Below, one piece after another: positions 15,061 through 24,471 of a DNA stretch of 64,000 nt. The position numbers were made by a program, and so were the translations under genes. The notes beneath the pieces are model-generated. The model did no database searches. It was not told the DNA's origin and saw only the letters and a program-made list of their open reading frames with translations. The stretch comes from RPRB01 sp035543115 (GTDB lineage Bacteria > Myxococcota > Myxococcia > Myxococcales > Myxococcaceae): assembly GCA_035543115.1 (NCBI GenBank), contig DATKKF010000137.1:43203-107202 (forward strand), written 5' to 3'. How positions within the stretch are numbered: the stretch's first letter is position 1; every line of letters starts with the position of its first letter.

Positions 15061-16930
15061 TCGGCCGGCGCAGGACGTCCACCGTCGCGGTGGTTCCGTC
15101 GGCGCGGCGGACCTCGAGCCGGACCACGGTCCCCTCCTCGCCCCGCAGGTGCTGGATGGCGTCGACGAAGCCGAGCTCGGACACGCTCCGTCCGTCCACC
15201 CGCAGCACGACGTCGCCCGGGTGGAGCCCCGCCGCCGCCGCCCCGCCCGAGGCGACGAGATTCCCGAGCACGAGCCCGTCGTCCGAGCGGTTCACCACGG
15301 CGCCGATCCCCACCAGGTCCGTGGCGGGGGTCTGGTCCGTGGCCAGGGGCCGCAGCGCGACCTCGACCTCGGTCCGTCCGCGGGCCAGGGTGACGATCCG
15401 GCGGTTGTACCGGTCCGCCTCGACCGAGACGCTCACCGGCGCGTCGGGCAGGCCATCGAGCTCGAACCTGCCGTCGGAGGCGGTGAACGCTCCGGTGCGG
15501 ACCAGCACCGAGTCCTCACCCGGCGAGGACTCCATCGCCACCCGCGCGCCCGCCACCGCGGCGTGGCTGCTCGCGTCCTGGACCACGCCCGTGAGCCGGC
15601 GGCCTGTACCCAGCCGGAGCTCCTTCTCCACCCGTGCGCCGGGGGTGGCCGGAAGCTCCACCCGCACCCTCCCCGAGGGCCCGCTGTCCGCGGCGAGCGC
15701 CTGCAGCTCCCACGGCCCGGCGCCGAGGCCCTGCACCTCCCAGCGCCCCTCGGGGTCCACGATGGACAGGGTGCGCACCGGCTCGGAGCGCCGCAGCCGC
15801 ACCAGCTGCAGCGCGAAGGCCGTGGCCGGTCGGCCGTCGGCGTGCACGACCCTGCCGGCGAGCACGCCACCCGGCCGGGCGGTGAGGACCACCTCTTGGT
15901 CGCCCGGCTCGACCGCCACCCGGTCCGAGAGGAGCTCCCCCGAGAAGGCCTGCGCCCAGCCGACCTGCGCCGGCACCCCCTCGAAGCGGAAGCGGCCCTG
16001 CACATCGGTCCTCACCGGCGCGGGGAGGAGCACCCCACCGCCGCGTCCTCTGCCTCGCCCCACGCCGAGCGTCACCACCGCCTCGGGCATCGGGACGCCG
16101 CTGGCCTCCAGCACCCGGCCGGCGAGCGGCTTCTCCGGTGCGGCGTCCTCGGGCGACGGCTTGAGCCGGAGAGTGACGGTCCGGGTCCGCCCACCGCCGC
16201 GGAGCGCCTCGGCCGCGGGCGAGAAGCCGGGCGCACGCGCCACCAGCACCGCCTCGGGCGGCGCCGTGCCGGAGAAGGCGCCCCGCGCGTCGGTGGTCCA
16301 CTGCCGGTCCGGGCTCACCAGGCCTGGCTGGGTGCCCGGGACGCGGAGCACCACCGTGGCACCGGCGATGGGCGCTCCCCCCTCGGCGGCCTCCACCCGT
16401 CCGCTCAGGCGGACCTCGGGGTCGAGCGACACCACGAGCTCGGGCGTCCCGGGGGGCGCCGGCGCGACCAGCCGGATGGGGCTCTGCCCCCACTCGGGGC
16501 CGAAGGGCACGTAGCCCTCGGCGAGCACCGCCGCCAGCTGATGGGGGCCCGGGCGCGAGGGAACGAGCCGGAAGCGCCCTTCCGGTCCCGACCGCACCGA
16601 CGTGGCGCCCTCGGGGGCGGAGAAGGTCACCTCCGCCCCGACGACGGGCCGGCCGTCGTCGGCCGAGACGACGCGCCCGGTGAACGGGGAGAGCGCGGCT
16701 GCGGGCTCCACCCGGGGTCCGCGGGGCGGCACGGGCGAGGCCGGACCCGGCACCGAGGCGGGGCCCGTGGGGGTCGACGGCGGGGGTGCGGCCGCGCGCA
16801 CCCGGCTCGCGTCGGGTCCGGGCGCGGGCTCCCGGCCGCGGAGGAGGACGAGCACCACCGCGACGAGCGCTGCGAGCACGACGAGCCACGGCCAGAGACG
16901 CCGACGACGGGACGAGGTGTGCGCGCGCAT
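15050..16930 (-). CDS. Membrane-anchored protein with repeated carboxypeptidase-regulatory-like domains and a C-terminal PDZ domain
   Basis: 626 aa from ATG 16930. Residues 8-30 are one transmembrane anchor after SSRRRR, then a Pro-rich linker. About five CarboxypepD_reg-like beta-sandwich units follow, each opening with a phrase such as FTGRVVSADDGRPVVGAEV, LSGRVEAAEGGAPIAGATV, LAGRVLEASGVPMPEAVV, LAGRVVHADGRPATAF and LTGVVQDASSHAAVAGARV. The last ~90 residues are a PDZ domain (AAAAGLHPGDVVLRVDGRSV). Likely a periplasmic or surface scaffold; no catalytic residues recognised. Reading further upstream on this strand enters antisense of the next gene and is rejected. Confidence 0.88.
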   Translation of the reverse strand: MRAHTSSRRRRLWPWLVVLAALVAVVLVLLRGREPAPGPDASRVRAAAPPPSTPTGPASVPGPASPVPPRGPRVEPAAALSPFTGRVVSADDGRPVVGAEVTFSAPEGATSVRSGPEGRFRLVPSRPGPHQLAAVLAEGYVPFGPEWGQSPIRLVAPAPPGTPELVVSLDPEVRLSGRVEAAEGGAPIAGATVVLRVPGTQPGLVSPDRQWTTDARGAFSGTAPPEAVLVARAPGFSPAAEALRGGGRTRTVTLRLKPSPEDAAPEKPLAGRVLEASGVPMPEAVVTLGVGRGRGRGGGVLLPAPVRTDVQGRFRFEGVPAQVGWAQAFSGELLSDRVAVEPGDQEVVLTARPGGVLAGRVVHADGRPATAFALQLVRLRRSEPVRTLSIVDPEGRWEVQGLGAGPWELQALAADSGPSGRVRVELPATPGARVEKELRLGTGRRLTGVVQDASSHAAVAGARVAMESSPGEDSVLVRTGAFTASDGRFELDGLPDAPVSVSVEADRYNRRIVTLARGRTEVEVALRPLATDQTPATDLVGIGAVVNRSDDGLVLGNLVASGGAAAAGLHPGDVVLRVDGRSVSELGFVDAIQHLRGEEGTVVRLEVRRADGTTATVDVLRRPISF

Positions 16931-16989
16931 GCGGATGGAACCCGGGGAGGAGCGTGCCTCTGCCCGGCCACGCCGCTCAAGTGAGGGGG

Positions 16990-18042
16990 TCAGGACGACC
17001 GCTTCCGCGCGCGGTGCGTCCTGGGGCGCGCGTCGTCGAGCACGCTGAGGTAGTCGATGGCCCGCGGCTCCGGCGGCGGAGGGGTACCGCCGAGCGCCGC
17101 CACCCGGCGGGTGAAGGCCTTGACGATGTCCGGCAGCGGGCGGAACGCCTGCAGCACGGCCCCGGGCCCCTGAAGCGCGCCCTCGAGGGCCTGGAGCAGC
17201 GGAGCCGCCACTGCCTGGATGGGCAGCCCGCGGCGGACGAGGTCCTGGAACGAGTTGCTCAAGGTGAGCAGGTTGTGCCCGGCGGTCTGCACCATCTCCA
17301 CCGCCACCCGGGCCACCTGGCCGGGGTTGAGGTGCCCGTCGGCGAGCAGCACCAGGGCCGCCTGGAAGTAGTTGAACACCGGGACCACCCGCGAGCCGTA
17401 GCGCGCGAAGTACGCCGGCGGCGTCAGCCGGTCGAGGTGGATGAAGATCCGCCGCACCGGATCCGCCCGGGGGACCGCGCGCCAGGCGCTGACGATGCGG
17501 GCCCGGTCGTCCGGGTAGACCTGCGCCGCCTCGAGCACCTGCCCGAGCACCGCCTCGTCCACCCGTCCGGCGATGAGGTCCGCGTAGAGCGAGTAGATGA
17601 AGGCGTCGGCCTCGGCGTCGTCGCCGAAGAGCACCTCCTCGGCCTCGACCGGAGCGTGGATCCGGCTCTCGAGCAGGACGGGCAGCTTGTAGCCGACCTG
17701 CCCCCGGAGCGCGCGGAAGCGCCCCCGGAGCAGGTTGCGCACGTTGTCCTTGAGCACCAGCTCGTCCCACTCGACGCCGTCGAGCTTGAGCTTGGCCTCG
17801 AGCACGTTGCGCATCTGGGTGGGGCTGCCGGAGATGATGCACAGCCGGGTGTCGCCCTGGGCGCGCAGCTCGCGGATGAGCGCCGCCGCGCCGGGCACCG
17901 CCTGCTTCTCGCTCGCCTTCTGCAGCGCCGTCCGGACGAGCTGGGCGAAGGTGTCGAACTCCGTCTGGAGGTAGGTCTTGTCCAGGTCCCAGCGGTAGAT
18001 GCGACGGGGCGGCCGCGGGTCGATGCGGTCCGGAAGAGCCAT
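16990..18042 (-). CDS. HAD-type phosphatase, App1/DUF2183-like
   Basis: 350 aa. The HAD motif I is YRWDLDKTYL (17-26, Asp nucleophile in DLDKT), motif II IISGSPTQ (about 69-76), a Lys-rich motif III region (LKDNVRNLLRGRF) and the acidic motif IV FGDDAEADAFIY. This layout fits App1-like phosphatidate phosphatases. It starts 3 nt after plsX, so a role in phospholipid or acyl-phosphate metabolism is plausible but inferred. The C-terminal ~150 residues are a helical region I do not recognise. Confidence 0.8.
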   Translation of the reverse strand: MALPDRIDPRPPRRIYRWDLDKTYLQTEFDTFAQLVRTALQKASEKQAVPGAAALIRELRAQGDTRLCIISGSPTQMRNVLEAKLKLDGVEWDELVLKDNVRNLLRGRFRALRGQVGYKLPVLLESRIHAPVEAEEVLFGDDAEADAFIYSLYADLIAGRVDEAVLGQVLEAAQVYPDDRARIVSAWRAVPRADPVRRIFIHLDRLTPPAYFARYGSRVVPVFNYFQAALVLLADGHLNPGQVARVAVEMVQTAGHNLLTLSNSFQDLVRRGLPIQAVAAPLLQALEGALQGPGAVLQAFRPLPDIVKAFTRRVAALGGTPPPPEPRAIDYLSVLDDARPRTHRARKRSS

Positions 18043-18045
18043 CGG

Positions 18046-19083
18046 TCAGGAACCGGCCAGCGAGAGCCCCTCCCGGATGGCGTGGGCGAGGTCGGAGGTG
18101 ACCGCCTTGGCGGCGACCTTCCCCGCGTTGGCGATGGCCCGTGCCTTCGAGCGACCGTGGGCCTTGATGAACAGCCGGTCGAACCCGAGCACCGGGGCCC
18201 CGCCGTACTGCTGCCAGTCGGTGACGTCCTTCAGCTGCTTCAGGCCGTTGCTGAGCATGGCCAGGCCGATCTTCCAGCGCAGGGCCGAGTGGTAGGCGTA
18301 GTTCGCCAGCTCCACCACCGTCTCCGCCACGCCCTCGAGCATCTTCAGGCAGACGTTGCCCACGAAGCCATCGCAGCAGATGACGTCGGCCGTGCCCTTG
18401 GGGATGTCCACTCCCTCGACGTTCCCCACGAAGCGGACGCCCGGGTGCTGGGCGAGCCTGGCGTGGGCCTCCACGACGCGGGGCGGCCCCTTGGTGGCCT
18501 CGGTCCCGTTCGAGAGCAGGGCCACCGAGGGGTGGGGGTTCTTGCTGATGATCCGCGCGTACGCCGAGCCCATCACCGCGAAGACCACCAGATCGTCGGC
18601 GGTGGCGTCGACCGTCGCCCCCACGTCGAGGATGAGGCTGAACGGATCCTGCTTCGCGCCGTGCCAGGTGCGGGTCGGGTAGACGCTGGCCAGCGCCGCC
18701 CGCCGCACGCCGGGAATCAGCTGGAAGGTCCGGGCGCAGGCGAGCACCCCGGCCCCGGTGTTCCCGGCCGTCACCACTGCATCCGCCTCCCCGTCTGCCA
18801 CCAGCCGGGTGGCGACCACGATCGATGCGTTCGGGGTGCGCCCCAGGGCCTCGGAGGGCTTCTCGTGCATCCCCACGAAGTCCGGCGCGTGGTAAACGCT
18901 GATGCGTTCGCCGCTGTGGCGGGTCTCGGCGAGGATCTGGTCGATCTGGTGGCCGTCGCCCACCAGGAGCGCGTGGATGTGCGGCGCCTCGAGCGAGAGA
19001 GCGGCCGCACCGCGGACCACCTCGGCCGGCCCGTGGTCGCTTCCCATGACGTCGAAGGCGATGGTGGTGGCGCGGGGAGGCAT
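18046..19083 (-). CDS. plsX: Phosphate acyltransferase PlsX
   Basis: 345 aa from ATG 19083 (an upstream in-frame extension lacks family similarity). The family start IAFDVMGSDHGPAEVV, the central AVVTAGNTGAGVLAC, LLSNGTEATKGPP and the C-terminal YGGAPVLGFD are all present. PlsX converts acyl-ACP to acyl-phosphate for PlsY, feeding phosphatidic acid synthesis. The usual rpmF or fabH neighbours are absent; instead it is followed by an App1-like phosphatase. Confidence 0.95.
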   Translation of the reverse strand: MPPRATTIAFDVMGSDHGPAEVVRGAAALSLEAPHIHALLVGDGHQIDQILAETRHSGERISVYHAPDFVGMHEKPSEALGRTPNASIVVATRLVADGEADAVVTAGNTGAGVLACARTFQLIPGVRRAALASVYPTRTWHGAKQDPFSLILDVGATVDATADDLVVFAVMGSAYARIISKNPHPSVALLSNGTEATKGPPRVVEAHARLAQHPGVRFVGNVEGVDIPKGTADVICCDGFVGNVCLKMLEGVAETVVELANYAYHSALRWKIGLAMLSNGLKQLKDVTDWQQYGGAPVLGFDRLFIKAHGRSKARAIANAGKVAAKAVTSDLAHAIREGLSLAGS

Positions 19084-19261
19084 CGGACGGGAACGCCGCA
19101 TCCTAGTGGAGTCCTGGCCCTCCGACCGAGCCCGATCGCGCCCCACCCCCCCCAGGGGGAGAGCGAGACGGAGCAACGTCGGGTGCTCATCACGCTCCGA
19201 ACCGGCACGCCCTCGCGCTTGCCGGCGCCGACTGGAGCGTCCTCTGGGGTGGCCTGCCGAG

Positions 19262-21148
19262 CTACTTCGCGGCCGGCGCGCTCGCGTCGGAGACGTTCTG
19301 GTTCGCGGTCTTCCGCTCGATGCAGCCCTTGGTGAGCGTGTACTGGTACGTGCCCAGCTCGTCGCGCCAGAACTCGCCCTGGAACGGCCAGTAGAGCTGG
19401 TCGTCGTTCACCGCCACCGAGTACCGGTACTTCTTGATGATCGCCCGGCGCCCACCGGCCTGGAGCTGCTCCTCCAGGAACTCCTTCTCCTTGGTGGTCG
19501 TCTCGAACTTGATGCGCTCGCCGTTGCCCAGCAGCGTCCGGAGCTCGTTCTGCTCCTGCTCCAGCTTCGCCTTGGCCATCAGCCCGGCCTTCTGGATGAG
19601 CGCGGTGCGCTGCTTCTTCAGGACGTCCTGGAGGTGGCGCGCCAGCTCGGTGCCGTTCAGGCTGGGGTGGCTCTTCTCCGAGTCCAGCTCGTTCTCCAGC
19701 TCGAGGATGGACTCGTTGGTGTTCTTCAGATCCTTGTCGCTCAGGGCGAGCTTCAGCACCCGCTCGAGGATCAGGTCCGGGCTCTGGCCCGCCTTCTTCG
19801 CTGCCCGGTTCTTCTTCTGGATGTCGGAGAGAACCGCGTAGTAGTCGGCCGCCTCCATGTTCTTCCTGGTGAGGTCGTCCAGCGCGTCGTAGACCGGCTT
19901 GTAGCGCCGCTCGAACTCCCGAACGATCGCCGTCGACTCCGCATAGCGGCAGTTCTCGTAGTAGATGACCGCCTTGAGGATCAGCGCCTCGGGGAAGTAC
20001 TCGTCGCGGAAGAACGGGCTGGAGAGGGTGATGAGGTTGCCCAGCGCTTGCTCGTACTGCCCGATGCGGTAGTTGGCCCAGGCGGACTCGAACAGCGCCT
20101 CCAGCCACTGCGGCTTCCCGCGTTCGATCTTCGCATAGTAGTAGAGGGCGAACCGGTTCTGCCGGGCCCCGTAGTGGATGCGCGCCAGCTGCATGAACGC
20201 CAGGTCGCGCGTCGCATCCGCCACCTTCGCCTCGGCCGGGGGGCGCTCGGCGGTGGGGCGGGTGACCCGGACCACCTCCTTCATCGCCTCCAGCGCCTGC
20301 GGCATGTTCCCGTCACGGAACCAGGTGAGCCCCTCCAGGTACTTGGCCTGGGCGTAGAAGCGGTCGCTCTTGGGGATCTGCGCGGTCAGCTTCCGCGTGT
20401 CCTCGAAGCTCTTGGCCGCCTCGGCCTTCTGCTCCACGGTGTCCAGCGCCCGGCCACGCACGAAGTGGTAGCGCGCGAGCAGGTAGTGGAACTCGTCCTG
20501 GTAGCGCTCCGGCCAGTCGGCGTTGGCGTAACGGGCGACCTCGTCGAGGATGACCGACTCGTTCACCGTCTTGTGGCTGATGAAGAAGAGCCACTCCAGG
20601 GACTTGCTGAAGAACCTGGTGTCCTTGCCCTTGGCCAGGATCTGGCTGAACTCGCCGAGCGCGGCATGGTACTGGCCCATGCGGTAGAGCGTCTTCCCCA
20701 GGAGATATTGCGACTCGAGCTGGAGCGGCGCCATCTTCGGGTCGTTCATCAGCTCCCAGGCCGCCAGGGCCGCCTTGTCGTACTCGCCGCGGTTGAACGA
20801 GGCGTTGGCCGCCTCGAGCCGCTGCCGGTCCGCGGTGCGGCCGGTGACGTCCAGCGCCTCGAAGGTGGTGGTCGGCGCCGTGCCCTTCTTCGACGGGGGC
20901 GGCGGGGGCATCGGCAGGTCCTGCTTCTTCGCCGCCGGCGCCGGGGTGGAGAGATCGAGCCCCAGGTCCTGGCCGCTCGAGGCGGCGGCCGGCGCGGACG
21001 AGGAGGCGGTCTTGGTCGAGGAGCTGCTCTTCTTGGCCGCCTTCTTCTTCGGCGGGGGCGAGTCCAGGCCCTGGAACGCCTGCCCCAGCGCGCTGCCGGC
21101 GAGCAGCAGCGGAAGGAGCAGGGCGACGGGGCGGAGCGAGCGGAACAT
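19262..21148 (-). CDS. gltC: Gliding-motility TPR protein GltC-like
   Basis: 628 aa. Signal peptide to about residue 22 (ends SALGQ), then a low-complexity Lys/Ser/Ala/Pro linker to about 90. TPR-like helices follow (EAANASFNRGEYDKAALAAW, LLGKTLYRMGQYHAALGEF, SAWANYRIGQYEQALGNL) and a C-terminal charged coiled-coil region. Position downstream of two barrel genes matches gltA-gltB-gltC of Myxococcus, whose GltC is a periplasmic TPR component of the Agl-Glt focal-adhesion gliding machine. Assignment rests on architecture and gene order, so symbol is probable rather than proven. Confidence 0.8.
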   Translation of the reverse strand: MFRSLRPVALLLPLLLAGSALGQAFQGLDSPPPKKKAAKKSSSSTKTASSSAPAAASSGQDLGLDLSTPAPAAKKQDLPMPPPPPSKKGTAPTTTFEALDVTGRTADRQRLEAANASFNRGEYDKAALAAWELMNDPKMAPLQLESQYLLGKTLYRMGQYHAALGEFSQILAKGKDTRFFSKSLEWLFFISHKTVNESVILDEVARYANADWPERYQDEFHYLLARYHFVRGRALDTVEQKAEAAKSFEDTRKLTAQIPKSDRFYAQAKYLEGLTWFRDGNMPQALEAMKEVVRVTRPTAERPPAEAKVADATRDLAFMQLARIHYGARQNRFALYYYAKIERGKPQWLEALFESAWANYRIGQYEQALGNLITLSSPFFRDEYFPEALILKAVIYYENCRYAESTAIVREFERRYKPVYDALDDLTRKNMEAADYYAVLSDIQKKNRAAKKAGQSPDLILERVLKLALSDKDLKNTNESILELENELDSEKSHPSLNGTELARHLQDVLKKQRTALIQKAGLMAKAKLEQEQNELRTLLGNGERIKFETTTKEKEFLEEQLQAGGRRAIIKKYRYSVAVNDDQLYWPFQGEFWRDELGTYQYTLTKGCIERKTANQNVSDASAPAAK

Positions 21149-21163
21149 GTCGGCGAGCCCTCC

Positions 21164-21934
21164 CTACCCCTCGGTGAAGCTGTTCGGGAAGAAGAACGAC
21201 AGCCCGATGTCGAAGAAGAGCTGGTTGCGGATCTGGTACGAGGCGCCGGTGGTCTCGGTGGCTCCCTTGGTCTTCTCCCGGTAGATCGCGTCGCGAAGCT
21301 CGAAGCGCAGCGCCATCCAGCGGTTGAAGACGAAGCGCATCCCCAGGCCGGCCTCCCCGCCCACCGCCCACGCCGCGTCGCTGCCGGGCGCGTTGCCGTC
21401 CTTCGGCGCCTGGTACTGGATCGCCACCGGGCCGCCGATCAGGTACAGGTTGAAGTGGGCGAAACCCTCGGCGAGGAGCGAAATCTTCCCGTAGAGCGGA
21501 GCCCACTCGAAGTCCAGCCCGGTGATCAGCTTGATCTGCCCCGGCCCCTTCCCGTCGAGCTCCTCGAAGGTGGGCTTGCGGCAGGCCTCGCTGGGTGGGC
21601 AGATCTGCGCCGAGTTGCTGATCGAGGTGAAGGCGTAGCCCGCGCGTAGCGCGAGGCCGATGGTCTCGGTGAAGTGGTAGGTGGCGGTCGCCCCGATCAC
21701 GTACTTGGTCCAGAAGGCGTCGCGGAAGCTCAGGCTGAAGGTGGGCGCGATCTCGAAGCGCCGGGCCATCAGGAAGGTGTACCCGGTCACCGGCGGAACG
21801 CGGTCCTTGAGCGGACCGATGTCGCGGTCGAGCGCGGAGGTGTCCCCGGCCTCGCGGGAGGGGGCGAGGTCCTGCTGGGCCCGGGCGACTGGCGCGAGCG
21901 CGAGCAGGACGAGCAGCAGGAGGCGGGCGTTCAC
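21164..21934 (-). CDS. gltB: Gliding-motility outer-membrane beta-barrel protein GltB-like
   Basis: 256 aa. Signal peptide ends VARAQ (about 19). The rest is a run of amphipathic beta-strands (RFEIAPTFSLSFRDAF, YVIGATATYHFT, IGLALRAGYAF) and ends in aromatic-rich strands (FFDIGLSFFFPNSF). Similar design and closing phrase (ISLFFPF) to the upstream GltA-like gene suggests the two barrels are paralogues. ATG overlaps the GltA stop (ATGA), and 15 nt separate it from gltC. In Myxococcus, GltA and GltB are outer-membrane partners of GltC. Confidence 0.78.
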   Translation of the reverse strand: MNARLLLLVLLALAPVARAQQDLAPSREAGDTSALDRDIGPLKDRVPPVTGYTFLMARRFEIAPTFSLSFRDAFWTKYVIGATATYHFTETIGLALRAGYAFTSISNSAQICPPSEACRKPTFEELDGKGPGQIKLITGLDFEWAPLYGKISLLAEGFAHFNLYLIGGPVAIQYQAPKDGNAPGSDAAWAVGGEAGLGMRFVFNRWMALRFELRDAIYREKTKGATETTGASYQIRNQLFFDIGLSFFFPNSFTEG

Positions 21935-22812
21935 TCGGACTCCCTGCCGGTGCTGCGGAACGGGAAGAACAGCGAGATACCGGCGTTCAGGGCCAGGACG
22001 TTCTGGATGGCCCCCTTGTTGGTGCCCGCCGGCTGGTCCACGTAGCTGGTGTCGATCAGGGCGAGGTTCACGCTCAGCCAGTCAGTGGTCATGAAGCGGA
22101 AGCCGATCCCGAACTCCGCGGCGATGTTCGGCCCGCGCGTCGGCCCGCTGGGGTTCTTGGAGTCGAGCGGCGTGGACGAGGTGTCGCTCCAGAGCGCGCC
22201 GAGCCCGGCGAGGATGAACCCGTCGAAGTGGATGATGCTGTTGAAGATGGTTGCCTTGCCGTAGATCGGGCTCCACTCCACCGCCCCGAGCACCGACCAC
22301 TTGGGCACCGAGTAGAAGATGCGGCTCTGGAAGCTCGCCTTGGCGGTCTTCACGTCGTCGGTCGGGAGCAGGTCGTAAATCGACGCGTGCACCGCCAGTG
22401 CCAGGGTGTCGGAGAGGAAGAAGGAGCCCCGCAGGCTCCCGCCCCACTTCGAATAGTACGGGTCGTTGACCGAGACGAAGATGGTGGGGAGCAGCTCGAA
22501 GCGATGGGTCTTGAGGAAGACCTTGCGCTGGATGCTCTTCACCCGGTCGTCCTCGACCAGCGACTGCTCGTCGAGCACCGGCGCGTCCGACCTCACCTTG
22601 TCGCTGGGGAGGGCCACCGTGGACGGCGCAGGCTTCTTCGCCTCCTCGGTGAGGTCCAGCCCGAGCCCTTCGGTGGTGGGCTCCGGCGGCTTCTCCTGTC
22701 CGCTCGAGGGGGGCGGAGGTTGAGGCTGGGGTGGTGACGAGGCCTGCGCGCGTGCGGTGGGCACGGACAGCACGAGGAGCAGGCACGTGACCGCTGCCAG
22801 AGGTCGCGTCAA
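21931..22812 (-). CDS. gltA: Gliding-motility outer-membrane beta-barrel protein GltA-like
   Basis: 293 aa. Signal peptide to about 22 (PTARAQA), then a Pro/Glu-rich linker with GLGLDLTEE, echoed as LGLDLSTPA in GltC. A beta-barrel domain starts near residue 90 (HRFELLPTIFVSVNDPYYSKWG) and closes with LNAGISLFFPF. First gene of a three-gene minus-strand operon. A 186-bp divergent region with a long inverted repeat separates it from the CglC-like lipoprotein gene. Confidence 0.78.
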   Translation of the reverse strand: MTRPLAAVTCLLLVLSVPTARAQASSPPQPQPPPPSSGQEKPPEPTTEGLGLDLTEEAKKPAPSTVALPSDKVRSDAPVLDEQSLVEDDRVKSIQRKVFLKTHRFELLPTIFVSVNDPYYSKWGGSLRGSFFLSDTLALAVHASIYDLLPTDDVKTAKASFQSRIFYSVPKWSVLGAVEWSPIYGKATIFNSIIHFDGFILAGLGALWSDTSSTPLDSKNPSGPTRGPNIAAEFGIGFRFMTTDWLSVNLALIDTSYVDQPAGTNKGAIQNVLALNAGISLFFPFRSTGRESE

Positions 22813-22838
22813 GGTGAAGAATCTCCGTCCGGGACTAC

Positions 22839-22923
22839 GGTGCGGCGTGTCGCATCCGTCGTTGGCAACGCTGCGCGGACTCTACCATCGTTCCACTCTC
22901 GCGGAAGTGCGTGACGCCGCACC
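22839..22923. repeat. 10-bp inverted repeat in the gltA/cglC divergent region
   Basis: GGTGCGGCGT (22839-22848) and its exact complement ACGCCGCACC (22914-22923), 65 bp apart; extended to 15 positions per arm, 13 match. It lies between two divergent genes of the same machine, so a shared operator or a 5'-leader structure is possible. Confidence 0.6.
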
Positions 22924-23010
22924 AAAGGTGGGACGTTCGTAGACACCGGCTGCCACCACGGGTCGCGCGAAGCTGACCTCGGGAACCGATGTGCTACCGT
23001 GCCAGAGCGA

Positions 23011-23523
23011 ATGGCTGCATCCCTCCGCGCGCGCTTGCTCCTGGTCGTCGCCGCAGTCGCTCTCTCGATGATGGCTTGCAAGGCCGACACCGACCTCGGA
23101 AAACCGGGCTGCCACCTGCTCAAGGCACTGCCGGATGGCGGGGCGACCAACGTGATCGTCGCCGAGCTCAGCGCAGGGAAGGACTTCCTCAGCTTCGGCT
23201 CGGTGGAGTGCGAGGACCTGATCTGCGTGCTCGATCAAGACGGGGTCGGCAACCTGCTGGCGCAGGCCACCGCCAACCCCGCGGTGCTGGCCGATCCGGC
23301 CACGGGGTACTGCAGCCACGCCTGCGCGCAGGGCAACACCAGCGGCTGCACGCCGCAGTACCAGGAGCTCCAGAACGATCCGACGCTGGTGATGAGCTGC
23401 CGGGCGCTGGTGCTGGACAACGACACCATCGCCGAGATCTGCAAGGACCCGGTGAAGTGCCAGGAATACTTCAACAACAGCCGCTCGGCCTTCTTCTGCG
23501 CCCGCGGCGACGGCGGGACCTGA
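23011..23523 (+). CDS. Cys-rich lipoprotein, probable gliding-motility CglC-like
   Basis: 170 aa from ATG 23011 (a GTG at 22999 would add four residues). Signal peptide with lipobox-like SMMAC and lipidated Cys23. About ten further Cys (GCHLL, VECEDLICV, GYCSHACAQG, SGCTPQ, MSCRAL, EICKDPVKCQ, FFCARG) probably form disulfides. It is transcribed divergently from gltA-gltB-gltC. From memory, the Myxococcus lipoprotein CglC, required for contact-stimulated gliding, lies beside these genes; identity here is by context and size only. Confidence 0.6.
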   Translation: MAASLRARLLLVVAAVALSMMACKADTDLGKPGCHLLKALPDGGATNVIVAELSAGKDFLSFGSVECEDLICVLDQDGVGNLLAQATANPAVLADPATGYCSHACAQGNTSGCTPQYQELQNDPTLVMSCRALVLDNDTIAEICKDPVKCQEYFNNSRSAFFCARGDGGT

Positions 23524-23541
23524 CCCGGGCAGGGTGGCGGC

Positions 23542-24057
<516 letters not shown>

Positions 24058-24468
24058 CTAGGCCCCCACCTTGTTCAGGAGCCTGAGCGTCAGCTCCCGC
24101 CCGAGGCTGTCGCTCATCAGCCGCTCCACCACGTCCTCGAAGGCGAAGCGCTGCGTGTCGTCGGCGTAGACGAAGCGGATGCCCATGCCCGCATCGTCAC
24201 CCTCGGCGGCGCTCCAGGCCACCTCGCCCAGCAGCTCGAACGCCTCGTCGCGACCGGGAATGAAGAGCTTGAAGAGGAAGCGCGTCCCCGCCGGCAGCGG
24301 CTTCCGCGTCTTGATGAAGGTGCCGCCCTTGCTGATGTTCCGGGTGTAGTCGGCGAAGAAGCTGTTCAGCTTCTTGTAGTCGACCTTCAGCTCGATCGGC
24401 GCTCGGGGGTGGGAGCGCCCTTCGGTCTTCGTTTCCGTCACGGGGGGCAAGCCAGAGTATACGGACAT
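24058..24468 (-). CDS. Single-domain PilZ protein
   Basis: 136 aa. A PilZ-type fold of the myxobacterial single-domain class: EGRSHPRAPIELKVDYK (Arg-rich c-di-GMP loop as RSHPR), RNISKGGTFIKT (the D/NxSxxG motif) and GEVAWSA..GMGIRFV. Canonical PilZ uses RxxxR, and here RSHPR is close, so c-di-GMP binding is plausible but not certain. The annotated ATG is only 3 bp from the ATG of the divergent peptidase gene; a GTG at 24440 (VTETKTEGR) is an alternative start. Confidence 0.88.
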   Translation of the reverse strand: MSVYSGLPPVTETKTEGRSHPRAPIELKVDYKKLNSFFADYTRNISKGGTFIKTRKPLPAGTRFLFKLFIPGRDEAFELLGEVAWSAAEGDDAGMGIRFVYADDTQRFAFEDVVERLMSDSLGRELTLRLLNKVGA

Positions 24469-24471
24469 CCG

